From Aplectana chamaeleonis (lineage: Eukaryota > Nematoda > Chromadorea > Rhabditida > Cosmocercidae), in the NCBI GenBank assembly GCA_029168955.1, contig JAPDOI010000270.1:930001-994000 (forward strand): a stretch of DNA of 64,000 nt. Direction: 5' to 3'. Position 1 is the first letter of the stretch, and every line of letters begins with the position of its first letter. The notes beneath the pieces are model-generated. The model saw only the letters and a list, made by a program, of their open reading frames with translations, had not been told where the DNA came from and searched no databases. This document shows positions 35,161 to 47,779 of this stretch, piece after piece. The position numbers and the translations under genes are program-made.

Positions 35161-38100
35161 TCATTTATTCCACATCTGTCGAAACGTGTTGAAATAGACA
35201 TCGTGCTCCCTACTGGTTCGCTTGCAAAGCTGCTTCAGTTTTGCTTCCTTTAACTGTTGTGACCAACGTATTGTAAACCACATAAGAATGGGAGATACAA
35301 GGGTGTAGTAAGGGATAATCTGTAAATAAATAAGGCGAATCTTTTGAAATAAACCCGTGATTCCTGGTGAGGACTTTAATGCATACATATGCGGAAGCGA
35401 CAAAAATAAGGTATGTAATCAGATCCATATCGTCGTGTAACACAGTGATGATTCCACTGCCCATGGAGTAGATAAAGTAGAACACTGTTTGGAACATTGT
35501 GAGAGGTAAAACTATCCTAATAACTGAAGAGTTTTCCCTTAGCTGATAGGATGACTGGAGATGGAATGATTTTCTGAAACGTTTCGCGTTTTTAATTTTC
35601 ACTTCGGAAAAACTTCAAAAACGCGGGAAATATTCCGTAAAAAAACGTGCCTTCGTGTAAGTATCCTATTGAAGCTCCATAGCACAGCGATTGCGATCAG
35701 AGTTATAACATCTACACCGCAGATAGTGAAGAGTAGCACCGACATGGTTTCGGCAGCTTGTATTCTGACCGCACTGCAGTATGTCGTATACGGATTAGGA
35801 CTGATGCCATCAGTCCCCAAATACGTGGTTGCAAGAGACACCGTGATCTGGAACTAGTGATACCTCAAGGCTAGCAGCGGTGCTACACAATCAGACCTGA
35901 TACCTTGAGGCTAGCAGTTATGCTACACAATCAGATCCGATAGTGGAGAATAGTTCATGATCTGCCTAGGGATCAGGCAAAAATTTGTTTGAGAGCGCAC
36001 TCGCCTGTGGAAGTGGCGTAGGCTTCGCTGTCGAGACGGCTCAAGAGGTACCATACTTTGGGCGATGCTATCGCACTCAGAAGAGTGACTTAGCACAAAA
36101 AAGGAATTGGGGAGTCGCTGTGAGGTAAGCCGTCCGTCGCACGCGGCGTTTGCATGGCAGCTGCTATGCGCGATGGCACCGCGCTCACATCGCGTTTAAA
36201 ACCATAGTTTTTTTCGCAATAGCTTGCTGTTTAGCGCGCGTTAGAGACTTCGTCACACCGCAACGCCCTGCATTGCGATTTGAAGACATCGCGGAAGCGT
36301 TTTGCTAAGCAAACTCCTGCAGCATCGAACAACAGTAGGAGGGGGTAATGCGCGAGCACGGCCTCGACGTCAGACATAGACAAAGGCTTCTCCAATGAGT
36401 TCTCACACCTTTTCGCAAGGATTGCCTCCTGGCGAGAAGCCATATTTTGCGAAAAAAGCGGACATTCTCATACGGCTTCGAATTTTTTGCCGCATTGTTG
36501 GTGGGCGTTGCAGTAAAAGACAGGATTCACGATGAAAACGGTTTCTGCGCCATTTTCACGAGAAGGTAGATGAGGCCATCAAATGAGTACAATCTAGAAA
36601 TCTATGCACAAAATTTAGTGAATTTGATGAACGGACAATCTCGAGAAAAAAGAACATCTGCGAAAACGAAACAACTGCGAAAATGAGCATAAAAACTTCT
36701 GAAAACCTACTCTTTCAGATCTGTGCCTGTTTGGGTGAGGACTCAAAATGGCGACGAAGCATGGTTCGCTTGAGCGCGATGCAATGTGTTGACTCGGTGT
36801 GAATCGCAGAGCAAATCACATCGCGCGCGGTTCAGGCATCTTTCATAGTCCTCCCCGCAAGCGCGGCACTCGCGTGGTGCGCGGTAAGGGCGGTGGACTA
36901 TGAAAGTTCTTACCGCGCGGCACGCGCGGTAAGAACTTTCTTAGTCCACCAGCACCGCCATAGCGGCGCCGCCCAAACCGCCGTGGCGGTTTTACCGTTT
37001 CAATCAATCATTGCTTCCCGATTTGAGTCCACTTCAACATGAATAATTCTGGTACTCTCCTGCGCCACCGCATACGCAAATGCAACCCAGGAATTTCTGT
37101 ACAAGTCCCAGTTGAGGCCTGACTTTTACCCGCACCGCCATGGCGGTGCCGCTGGAGATTTCCTAGTGGCTTCCCGCTCGTCCCGCGCGTGCCGCGCTTG
37201 CGGTGAGGACTATGAAAGATGCCTTAGGGCCACCGGGGGTTTGAGAGATTTCGGAAAATTATTCCCTTCAGATAAAGTATTATTAGAAAATTATGGGTTT
37301 TCTATCGCTTTTTTTCAATGGGAGAGCCACCACCGATGCTCCGCGAAATTCATTTTTAAAGGATAAAGTGATGTCCATGAGTTTGGTAGATCACCATCCC
37401 TCTCATTACTACAATGGGATTTGAAATCATGCTGCTTACTGGAGCCCAGCATGAATCTGGCTCTGCAACCTGCGGAAGCGTCAATACGCTGCTGGAGCTC
37501 AGAGCTTCGCGGTCCGTCACGCTCTTGGACGCTGATGAGCATCCGTACTTGCCAATCGATACAAGCAAACGCCTGTTCCTTGTATCAATTTGATGGATGA
37601 CGTTTGACAGTTGGATGACCGCTCACCACGGTCTGTGATAGTTGTGATGGGAATACAGGACCACCAGCGAATCGTTTGCCAAAGATAAGCATCGATGTTT
37701 TTGAAGGTATTGTTCACGATAGAAGTCGTTTTTAGTTTTTCTTAACGTAGTTTTTCTGTTTTTCCCGCCTATCTTGAAAGCGGTCCCATGCTGATTTCAA
37801 TGATGTCCCTGGAATCGTACGAGACCCTCTGGAAACGGAGTTATGGCCACTTAAAATTCAGCTAGGGAAGCATTGTGGACGAGTTGTCCGAGGCTTGTAA
37901 CTCCTTTTTTTGCAGCCGGTGTGTGGAGCAGACCTGAGTGAAGAGAGTCGTTGAGAATGAAGGGAACAACGGGGCTTTCGATCGGAGACCATCACTCATC
38001 TAACCATGAATTCAGGAGAACTGTTATAGGACTCGGGCGGAGTGGCCCAATGGGTTGGCTGGCCCACGAGATTTCCATCCACTTACCGGCAGTTTTTCGT

Positions 38101-41100
38101 CTTACTTCCGTTCTTAATCTTCTAAGAGGGACCCAATGCTAACGTTTTAGCCAAAAAAAGTGCAACTTTTTCTTCGTGAACACTGCCTTTACTTGAGCGC
38201 TCTCTCAAGGAATTAACGTGAAACCACTAGTTACGTTGCTGGTTACAGGATAGGGCCCTTGGTCATAAACTCCACTGTCTCTGACGGGATCAGGAAGGAG
38301 CTGTCACCCTTTGCTCTCAAACAAATAGCCTGGACAGGAGCTGACAACACTCACCGCAGTGTAAGAGAGTCGGTAAAGAAAGCTCCGGTGCTGTAGGGTG
38401 TATGTTACAGATCTGGCGCAAAGGTGTTCACCTCAAATATGCACGCAGGAACATTTGCACAAAATTTGGCATTTTCACGTCCCAGGAATCCAGTGGATTT
38501 TTTCCTCAGTTTTCCATATGCAAGTTTTCTTCTGATATAAAAACGTTCAATCTGGAACGCACTCGATGGATGATAGGAGTATTGACGTGACCGGAAAATG
38601 GGACTGGGCATTTTCAGCGGGTCTGGTTCAAGAACTGCGAAACTCCTTTATTGTCTTCAAGTCCCTGCGTGCAAGTTCAAAGTGAGCACCCCGGTAGAGG
38701 ACAACTCGCATTAGAAAATGCTCAATCGCCTTACGTATGGTGAGTCTACCGCAAGCTTCTCTCAAGACTTATAATTTTGGAGCAGGGAGTGACAACTGCA
38801 AAGTTATAACTCAAGTATGAAATCTATCATGTTTCCTGCCCTGCCAAATTTGAAGCCTGACAGCATGATTCTACGAGGCGCCTTACACATATGTGCGAGA
38901 AACCGTATTCACTTTTTTCTCAACTTTTGCGCAGAAAGGCCTAACATGTTGTGATATATCGCAAAGATTCCAGTCAAAACACTCAATTTTCGCGCACAAA
39001 CTCGTTCGAAAAAAAAAAGCATTTAGCTGCCTTTGTCTCACGTCTGTCCGATGGGTCCTGTTTGATACACAATTGTCGGAAATTCGAACGGCTGAATTGG
39101 TCTAGCCCCCTCAACTTTTTAGGTTCAACAATTCTTTTCGCCTTTTTGCTGTCAATAATCCTCTAGAATAAGTAGCTTCCAATATAGGCGTCCGAACGCG
39201 AGGATCTCTCGGAAAAAGGAATATAGAAATTTAGATTTCCGCTGCCTGCCGGAGCCTGTTGTGGCGCCTCTGCTCCACGTGCTACATGATCAACACAGGA
39301 AGCTCCTTTCTAGGCCAATGAGCAGTTTTCGCAAGTCTATAGCATTTCGAATACGCAACATTGAGATCCTCAGCTTCGCCAACTCTCTCCACTTTGTTCA
39401 AACACTGTATTGAGAAAAAAAAACAATTATGGTTTTCTGCGCATACGCTGCCTTCAAAGGCAGTGTTCACGGTGAAAATCGTTTTTCTGTTTTTCCATCT
39501 ATCTTGAAAATAATCCCATGCTGATTCTTATGATGTATCCGGAATTGTACAAGATTTTCCGTGAACGGAGTTATGGTCCCTCAAAAATTTAGCTAAGGAA
39601 GCATGAAGGGCGAGTGGTCCGAGGCTTGTAAGTATGGGCTTTAAATCAGAAACCATCGATCATCTCGCGATTTCGAGTTTTCATTTGTTCACGTCGGAGG
39701 GCGGACATTGCGCTTTTGGGGCTCGCCTTGCGCTCAAAGTGGCGAATTCGGGCTCTTTTTGTGCTCTTCTTGGCTCGTTTTCATGCGTTTTTTCGACGTC
39801 AACGTTACAGTGTGCCCCTACACTACCCGTTCTAAATGGAAACTGAAACGCATTTTTTATCGTGACTTTAAATCTCGAAATCATCATCTTTCATTACACG
39901 TATCTGTAGCTGTCATTTGTGCTCTTATTGCTTTTATTTGTGGGTGCAATAATCAAGTACGATGGAAACTCACGGATAACGCAACAAGGGAAATTCCTAG
40001 TTTGGAGCTGTGAGAGTCATAATGCTGACGTTTCCATAGGGCAACCGCACGTTCGACCACCATACAGAACTGGAATTATGACTTTCGATTACCATGCAAA
40101 ATCTAATTGCTGACAGTAACCACTCCTTTTTACTGTAAAACTGTATTAAGGGCAACGATGTGCAGAAGCTCTTCCAAAGAGCTAGTATGAAAGAAAAACT
40201 GCGCAGCAATTGAATTTGTTGGTCTTGTCCAATTAAGCTTATGTCTCACAAGGGAAGGATCATTACACGCTGTAGCCGTTCCGAGTGGAATATGCGTATC
40301 CAAAATCAGCTTTCGACGCAAAATTCAAATTTCTAAATTACAGCTGCACATCGTTTCTCTGAATGCAGTTATATGCGTTTTAGCGCTTCACTCGTCGACT
40401 CATCAAAACGTGTAATCCATGAGTTTCCGTTGCCTCCTGAGATACACCGATGTGATTTGTACACCAGGAAACATGGATTGCACGTTATGATGCACCTATG
40501 ATGAAGCGCTTAAAACGCATTTAACTCCGTTTAGGGAAGCGTGTTGCCCTTCAGAAATTTCAATTCTACGTCAAAAGATGATCCTACAAACTGATATATC
40601 AGTTGGAATGGCCGAGCCGTGTAATGATCCTACCCTTGGCAGCTTAGTTATAACAAAAAAGCACTGTACCGCAAATTTTTGGTTCAACTTCATGTCTTAG
40701 GTCTCACGGAAGCTTTTAAATCAGACAGCGTGACCTCCGTAAGATCACAACCAATGAAAATGCTTGCAGAATGAAGATAAGGGCGAATTCTAACCTGAAG
40801 CACCACAAATGACGTCGTACAGCTCATTGCTGGATAGCGAAAAGCAAAACAAATTGAGGATGGAATTCCAGTCCGGCATGGATCGGTTGCCAAGTAAATA
40901 ACTAGGTGGGTTGCCTAGAACACAGTTAGCATAAGAAACCTTTTCTGTACTACTTTTGTTACTTTAGGGGAATTTAATTATTCGTTAAATTTTGTTCTGA
41001 CTGCATATACGAAGGGCCACACCTGCTTTGGTGTGCTTCTTCCGAAGAACCGTTAAAAGGCACCACTCTAAAAAGGCATTCTTTGCTCTTTGCGTCTTAT

Positions 41101-44100
41101 TCGAATCCACCAGGTAGATTTATGACATCGAGAAGTTTCTTGTTGGAAGACAAGAACTATTGTGACTGTCAGAGCTGGTCATGATGACTGCGGCTCATCA
41201 ACTTAAAATACTGAGGCACACATTTTTCGTACAAACATGATGGGATGACTTACATGTTGGGGGACCGGAATGAAATATCGTTTTCTTCCGCTAAATACAA
41301 GCGCAAATATTTTTAACTAGTCTTTATATTTGATCAGTGGTGTCTTTCACGATATTGTCAATAACCTTCAACCATCTAGTGAGTTATTTTTCAATCCCTG
41401 ATCGATGAAAATGAGTTGGTCTTTCGACAAAATATCTAGCGATGACATTTGGACATCATCCAAACTTGCAACTGTTCTGCCACTTGAGAATCCTTGCAGC
41501 TCTCGGAGTAAGTGGGAATGCGATGATGCAACATGGGGTGAATATGGTGTATAAGGCAGCACCTCACAGACCCAAACACCTGCTCTGCTTACTTTACCAA
41601 CCTGCTTCAAACGCTACTGGATGTTCAACCAAGGTTGGTTAAGACTACTCGACAATTCCTCTGACACGTTGTTTTCTTCTTCCGTCATTATCACGTCATT
41701 GTCTAACGCTGGTTGTCCTCCTGGTCGATACCTTGATACCTTGATGATCCATCTTCATCGGTGGTTTTCTCGATGTGGACCACATTCGCTCCAGGATTTT
41801 CTGGAAATAGCAACGGTCAACAAATGTGGTAGACCTCTTCGTTTGCATGAATTGTTAAATGTGTAAGCCCAACGCTATGCAGAGCCGACAAGAGTTATTT
41901 TAACGTCTCTTGGATACCAGTACGTGATCCTGGTACTCCATCTGTCGTCGTTTGGGGGTACAAAGTGTCCTGCTCATCTGATTTTCGCGGACACGATATG
42001 GGACAACGCGTCTCGAATACCAGACTCCTTCCGAAGCTCCTGACTTCTCTACCCTTGCTGTCACTTCCCCCGTCGGATCGTATTCAAAAGACATCGCTCC
42101 AATGCCCTGTGTGCGGTCCTCATGACAACAGAGGCGCCCTTATTGTGAGCCCATGTTTCGGTACCATAGCAGAGAGCTGGCAGCACAGTGGAGTCAAAAA
42201 GGTGAGCCCGCAGCTTAACATCCTGGACCTCATTGGTCACCTCTCGAATTGTGCCCATTGCTTACCAGGCTGCTCTTCTTCGTCGACCGATTTCGTTCGT
42301 CAAGTCGCTTGCCATGTTGACTTCTCGACCGAGGTACCCGCAGCTGTCGACTCTCTCCAGTTCATTTTCGTCGAAGTAAATTCATCATCGCAACTCTGGT
42401 TCGCCATCGTCTGAGTTTTCTTCATGTTCATCACTAGACCAATTGTCTTGCCTACGCCATCTAACTCCCTCAGCATCTCAGTCATCTCCGTCGTGTTGTC
42501 GCTAATCAGCACAATGTCGTCTGCGAACTGCAAATTAGAGAGCTTCTTTAAATCGATATTCAAGCCTTTGTCGTCCCAGTCGAGTCGACACATTACATAT
42601 TGGAGGGCAGACGTGAAAAGCTTCGGTGAAATTGTGTTACCTCGCAGGACCCTCTCTCCTCAGTTGGGATTTGCAGCTTGCGTTCGAACAACTGAAGAGT
42701 TGTTGATGTTCCTGAGGTACACTGCTCCAGTATATTTACATAGGAATGCCCTTGTCCGGCGTGTAACGAAGCGTTGGGCACTGCATTTGTCTTCACCGAA
42801 AGGAATGCTTCCTTTTGATCGACAAAGGTGAGGCACAACGGCATTTTGGATTCCCGAAGTCGCTCGATAAATTGAGATACGGGGTGGATGTTATCCATAC
42901 AACAGAAACCTTTTCTAAATCCGGCTTGTTCTACTGGTTGGTATGCATTCATAGTGACCTCCAAACGATTGAGTATAATCTTGGTGATGACCTTGTTTGG
43001 AATCGACAGTAACGCGATGGGACGATAGTTTCCCATATCCCCTCTGCCTCCTTTCTTGAAAATCAACACTGTTCTGGAGCGTTTCCATTGATCTGGTATG
43101 GACCGAGCTTCGAGATAGGAGTTGAATTGTTCAGCAAGTAATTTGCACAGGGCTTCGCCTTCTGCTACCAGCAAGTTTGCAGAAATGCCATCAAGACTGG
43201 AAGCTGTTCCTGATCGATACGGGTCGGAAATATCAGAATTAATTACCCGATTTGAACTTAGAAAACCATATCTGGCACGGCAAACCTCTTTAACAAAACA
43301 CACGATTACCAATTTATTTATTTATTTATTGTTGGACATGTATTCACATGTGAGAATGAAGGGGAGTAAGTACTCGAAGAGGTTCTTTTCCACCAGATTT
43401 AAAATGCAACTTGATCGAACCACTCCCAATGATGCACGGATTGGAAAAACTCACCCATTTGAACACTGTTTTCTTCTCGGAGTCGATTTTTTATTTGCTC
43501 ATTTTGATCATTAGCCGTTTAGCGGTTTGGCGGGTCTTGAACTTTCTTCAGGGCAGCGTTGAACTATTTTATTTGGAGCTCTTTTTACCCGTTTTTCGAC
43601 ATTGCTGCCATAAGCACCTCTTTGGATTTCCGTTGGAAACTCGAAGAGGTTCTTATCGTGCACATTACCTCTAATATGCAACTGCGAATCGGCTCGACTA
43701 GAGCACCGTCGCCTAAAGCTTTCGCACTGCCTTGTGTGAAACGAGTTTTTCCAAAAAGTGTAAGCGGATATAATGATGGGATTTTTCGTCTGCTGTCAGA
43801 TCAGTGTGTTCACTGTTTTCCAGGAAGGATCATATTCCTAGCAATAGTAAGTTGAGGAAAATGAAAACCGCGTTGTTCCGTGCGAGTTTAATGTTGGCAC
43901 ACCTGCATTATCGTGATCAATATCGAGTGGGCGATGAAATGATACAGCATAGCTATGAATAAAATCTTAAATGCATAAATTTTTCCTTGCGGTAACACGA
44001 TTCACGGTATACTCACTTACCTTACTATTGATGTGAAAATATAAGCTACCGCACTTCCTCAGTACCACAACACTGATCACACATGATACAAAACTAGCCA

Positions 44101-44167
44101 GCGCTTGACCGCTAATACATAACAGGAACCACATGTTACTAGTCAAGGCCGTAATTCCACAGCTCAT
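35161..44167 (-). CDS. Sra-superfamily 7TM chemoreceptor, receptor 2 (7 exons, 322 aa)
   Basis: Intact paralogue of receptor 1. Exons: 44167-44021, 43965-43903, 40914-40795, 40069-39974, 35847-35651, 35573-35387, 35319-35161 (TGA at 35163-35161); 969 nt, no stops. By eye: TM1 residues 12-36, TM2 50-70, TM3 about 88-115 followed by ER at 116-117, TM4 about 134-153, TM5 about 177-200, the loop motif YQLREN at 217-222, TM6 about 226-250, TM7 with PYYTLVSPI, and a basic C-terminal tail. Cys83 (DPC) and Cys166 (TYC) are placed to form the extracellular disulphide. Intron 2 (about 3.0 kb) contains an RTE retroelement and intron 4 (about 4.1 kb) contains three MITEs. Intron 5 begins GC instead of GT: using AG|GC gives exactly the 197-nt exon found in both paralogues and keeps the frame, whereas the nearest GT (4 nt on) breaks it. 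Ligand unknown. Confidence 0.88.
36835..37223. mobile_element. GGCATCTTTCATAGTC foldback MITE in receptor 2 intron 4
   Basis: Inverted termini GGCATCTTTCATAGTCCTC and GAGGACTATGAAAGATGCC, with GCAAGCGCGGCAC inside. The right flank is TTA and the left TCA. A related copy at 51371 has perfect TTA flanks, as left by Harbinger/Tourist-type transposases. Confidence 0.7.
37705..38188. mobile_element. MITE, family M1, in receptor 2 intron 4
   Basis: Termini AGGTATTGTTCACGATAGA and CTTCGTGAACACTGCCT enclose the family interior. Flanks are TTGA and TTAC, one substitution each from TTAA, so this copy is older. Confidence 0.7.
39458..39867. mobile_element. MITE, family M1, damaged right end, in receptor 2 intron 4
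   Basis: The left terminus is intact (CAAAGGCAGTGTTCACG, flank TCAA). At the right end about 10 bp of the repeat are missing (ATCGTGACTTTAAA). The open frame running through it on the plus strand, including a hydrophobic stretch just beyond it, is judged not coding because receptor 2 exon 4 lies there on the other strand. Confidence 0.65.
41716..43312 (-). pseudogene. RTE-type retrotransposon, 5'-truncated, in receptor 2 intron 2
   Basis: Minus-strand pieces in order: GISANLL, then WKRSRTVLIFKKGGRGD, MGNYRPIALLSIPNKVIT, EQAGFRKGF (fingers and palm), then LQFADDIVLISDN with the catalytic FADD, then KLRAHLFDSTVLPALCYG and ETW of the C-terminal region. Frames change several times. The 3' end carries the tail GATCATCAAGGTATCAAGG seen also at 15880. 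No endonuclease domain remains; the 5' break is at an AAATAAATAAATAAA stretch near 43315. Confidence 0.8.
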
Positions 44168-44169
44168 TT

Positions 44170-44176
44170 CTGGAAA
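44170..44176 (-). promoter_or_regulatory. Spliced-leader trans-splice acceptor of receptor 2
   Basis: Minus-strand TTTCCAG ends 2 nt before the ATG (leader AA), matching the position of the acceptor in receptor 1. This fixes the start at MSC rather than at the in-frame Met eight codons upstream, which is not conserved between the paralogues. Confidence 0.58.
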
Positions 44177-45119
44177 TTTGAATGAAAGCAAAATGGTTCG
44201 ATCGTGTCTGGAAATTCTTCAGCGGCTGGGAGATTCAAAGTCGGGACCCTGGCAGATATTCAAATTTTAGATTTTCCATGCGTGCTCTCGCTTTCAATCA
44301 TTCCTGAAATCCGTGGAGAACTACGAGAAATTACTCTTCATTCTGCACTATTCTAGTCTTGAGAACCTCGGTTGAGTCAACTAGCAGCATGTACAAGAAA
44401 ACAACATTGCGGCACAATGTTATTTGCTTACCTGCTCGCACAGAGCTTGTCGCTGCATCGCCCCACAACGACCAATGAAAATCTTATCATTCAGCGAAAA
44501 AGTCCCGATACTATTGGCCAATCTTCTGCTGATGGAAACGCGCGTGTCAGTCGTAGCACAATATCTCAAGCCCTTTCAGCATTACCGTGAATCATGCATT
44601 TTACACCCCCATGTTTTGAGGTTGAGAGAGTATTGAGCTGTCAGCTCTTACTCCTCTCTTCAGCATGTGTCTGGTGCTGTCACCCTTGGGATAAATAACG
44701 TTCTTCCAAGTGAAGCTTTGCACAAGCATATGTTCAATGAGCAAATCTGTGGAGGGTTTGAGAGGATGTTTGTTCATCGCCTTCTGTTCTCGCCCTTGCG
44801 TTGCTCATTTTGTCTATAGATGCGGTACTAATCACAACCACACGGAAACTGCAAAGGAAGCTTCTCTGAGATAACGGAAGTCACAGCAATCATGTATGTG
44901 AGTTCAACCTCGTCTGTCGCGAAAGCTCAAAATATAGTATGGGTCTCTCAAATAGGGAGCCGCGCTCAGCAATCGCGCCCGAAATCATTCGATCGACGGC
45001 CATCTTCCCCTCGTTTTCAGGCGCACGAAATTTCTCGAAAAACGCGCCGCAGCTTCTTACTTTAACTACACAAACCTCTTGGAATCTTGAAACGTTGAAA
45101 TGCCAGCCGTTGTTACCTC

Positions 45120-47510
45120 TTAGCTGGCGTCTTGTGGAGCAGGTCGACCTCTCAACCAATACACTGTTGTGAATGCCATTGGAGTTCGGACAGCCTGAAC
45201 AACACGCTTCCATTCTTGGCGATCTCTGCAAACGTTCTTGGCATCGATCACACTGTAACGAATGGATTTCGAATCGTCGATGATTTGCTTGAGCCAAGTT
45301 TTCTTAGGGTCCGCTCTTTCAATCTTCCACTCTGCCACTCGATTCCTCCAAAGAAGACTGCACGGCAATCTGCTCGAATCCATCCAGCACACATGACCGA
45401 ACCGTCGCAAAAGCCCCGTTCACGATAACATCCGTCCTTGATTTTTCAAGCATTTGTGGCAGCCCTCAGGAGCAGGAAAGTGTTGAAAAACGGACTCGAA
45501 AGCCTTCCCAGAGGCAAAAAACAAATTCGAAGATTATCCCATTGTGCAAGGCAGGCCTCCTTGGGTTTATATGTTGTCATAATCACCAACAAGGCTCTAT
45601 CACTGCCATGCTTTGACCTGCGAAAATCGGCGGTGGTGTTTCCATGAAAGAGACATTAGATTCGAGAATCAGTTGACGAAAACATTAAAGAATCTTCGTC
45701 AAACAAGCCTCTGTGCAGTACATTGCCTAATCCAATAAAAACCACTGTTGACGATCGCAGGTCCAAGCGTGGCAGTGATAGAGCCGTGTCGGTGTTTATG
45801 ACAACAACCAGACCCTAGGAGGCCGGGCTTGCCCACTGGGATATTCTTCAAATCCGTTTTCTGCTTCTGGAAAGGGTGCCAAATCTTTTTTCGACACTGT
45901 TCTGCTCCTGGGACTACCGCCATTGATTTCCAAAGAAAACTCAAGGGCGAATTCTATCGTGAACTGTGCCTTTAACCTACGTGTCTGAATCTGTTGTAAG
46001 ATGGATGGCTGATTTCCGCATCTTTCCCGAGCTTCGGTGTTATGGATACAATTGCAAAAAGATATGCCCAAAATTTGCCGCAGACAGTTCATTTGAAACA
46101 CCTCCAACTTGCTGACGTCCGACTTCAACAACGTCCATGTTTCTGATCTATATAGAAGTATCGGTAGTACTAGTGTTCGCAAAAGCTGGATCCTCGTCCT
46201 CAATAAGATGTTGTTTCTTTTCCGAATGCATCATCTTAGGAAGGCGGACGCTGACGAAGCCTTTCCTAACCTGTTGTGGATGTCACTTCGCTTGCTCGTA
46301 CAATAGATCGCCAGTACTTAAATTTTTCCACTTGCTCAATGAGATTGCCCTCAAAATAGATGGCAGCCCGGGACTCGTCAATCGTCAAGACCTTTGTATT
46401 GCTCCTGTGTTCTTCAGACCATACGAATTGGCTACTTCTGCAATAGAAGAGATTGTACTCGCAGCCGCTTCGTCGGTTTCAGCTACAACGGCGCTGTCGT
46501 CAGCAAACACCAAATCGGTGAGGAAGTCATTGTTGCCGTACTGGTCTCCATTTCCACCTTCGAAAACTCTCCGCATTATTGCGTCTACAACCACATTAAA
46601 CAGCAAAGGAGAAACGACGTCTCTCAGGCGTACCCCTGTCCTGACAGTATACTCCGAGAACTAGTCTCCAAACTGAACACGGTTGAATTATTGACTGCAG
46701 GAGTCTCACAATTTTTTGCGGCACGTGCTCCTTTTCCAGGGAACTCCACTAGTAAGGCAATGTATGCAATCGAATGCCGCTTTCAGATCGATGAACACAA
46801 TAACAGCAAGTTTCCCACATCTGATTCGCTCCTCCATCAGCTGACGTAAAGCAAAGGATTGATGGCTGCAGCCTTGTTCGGGACGGAAGCCAGCCTGTTT
46901 TTCACGACTGGTCTGTTTGTTTAGCTTCTGCAGCCTAAACTGTATCACCTTGGTGAAAATTTTTGTCAACTATTTTAAGGGGTCTCAATCCGCGGTAGTA
47001 ATTGCATTTCTTGATATCTCCTTTCTTATAGTATATTGGTACGATGACAGCCCATCTCCAGGTCAAGGAGATGAATTCAGAGTGCCAGATACGAGCTAAT
47101 AATTGGCGAACTGACATCTTTCAGGGACGGTACGAAACGAGCATTGATCAGCGCATATTCTCGAACTGCCAAAATTTTCTCGGCTTTATTTCTTCAGATC
47201 AGTTGATGCCGTCGTGGATGCTGGAATAGACTGTTGTCAACCAGAAGTCTGTTGAGAGCGGCAGAATGAAGAAGTCGTAATCCATTGTCGTTGATTTCAC
47301 CAATGCCAAATCTACCCATAGCGTGTTCCCAACCTCTTTTGGCCAACATGTGCATTGAAATCTCCTGCGACAACGATGAGAATCGACTGCGGAGTCGACT
47401 TTAACACGTTCTGAAGTTGTCCGCAAGATTTATCCTTGCTGACATCAGAGCTAGGTTCTGTTGGGGCGTACACGCAGATGACACAGTGTGAAGAAGAAAG
47501 AGTGATCATG
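45120..47510 (-). pseudogene. LINE (non-LTR) retrotransposon, EN-RT remnant
   Basis: Order on the minus strand: CVICVYAPTEPSS and VVAGDFNAHVG (apurinic endonuclease domain), QAGFRPEQGCSHQ and VIVFIDLKAAFDCI (reverse transcriptase), LVFADDSAVVAETDE (catalytic FADD), RTLVLPILLYRSETW, and after a MITE insertion LRRFGHVCWMDSSRLP with LLWRNRVAEWK. Several frameshifts and stops, so inactive. It is a different family from the RTE copies; its tail is repeated at 53150-53480. Confidence 0.8.
45412..45971. mobile_element. MITE inserted in a LINE reverse transcriptase
   Basis: The right terminus GAATTCTATCGTGAACTG ends before TTAA, and the left terminus carries the inverse GTTCACGATAACATCC. LINE coding sequence is broken exactly here: the part ending RRLK (right of the MITE) resumes as LRRFGHV (left of it) on the minus strand. 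Confidence 0.6.
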
Positions 47511-47779
47511 ATGTATAACTCACCTTAATTCGTTGCTTTAATGCTGTTAAGATAATCGATTTTATTCATAAATCTCATTTGAATTTGTCATCAGTGACTT
47601 AGGTCCCGCACGGAATTCCCTGATTTCGGTACTTAACTGGGGTTTCCCGCGCTATCGCCGATATTTCAGGCGCCCGTTCTCACACAGTTGATTCATTATT
47701 CATTTTTTGTTCATTTCGGCATCTTTCATAGTCCTCACCGCAAGCGCGGCACGCGCGTGACGCGCGGGAGGGGTGGTGG

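Noticed and set aside
38405..38611. Minus-strand frame with IERFYIRRKLAYGKL after a TTCCAG, first taken as the receptor 2 exon after TM3
   Set aside because: It does not lead into a TM4 segment, and the true exon at 40069-39974 matches receptors 1 and 3 in length, phase and sequence.
39708..40013. Plus-strand ORF with a hydrophobic segment (SVAVICALIAFICG)
   Set aside because: It runs from a MITE into the antisense of receptor 2 exon 4, so the hydrophobic stretch is a chance reading.
46137..46849. Plus-strand ORFs of 151 and 175 residues
   Set aside because: They are antisense shadows of the LINE reverse transcriptase on the minus strand.
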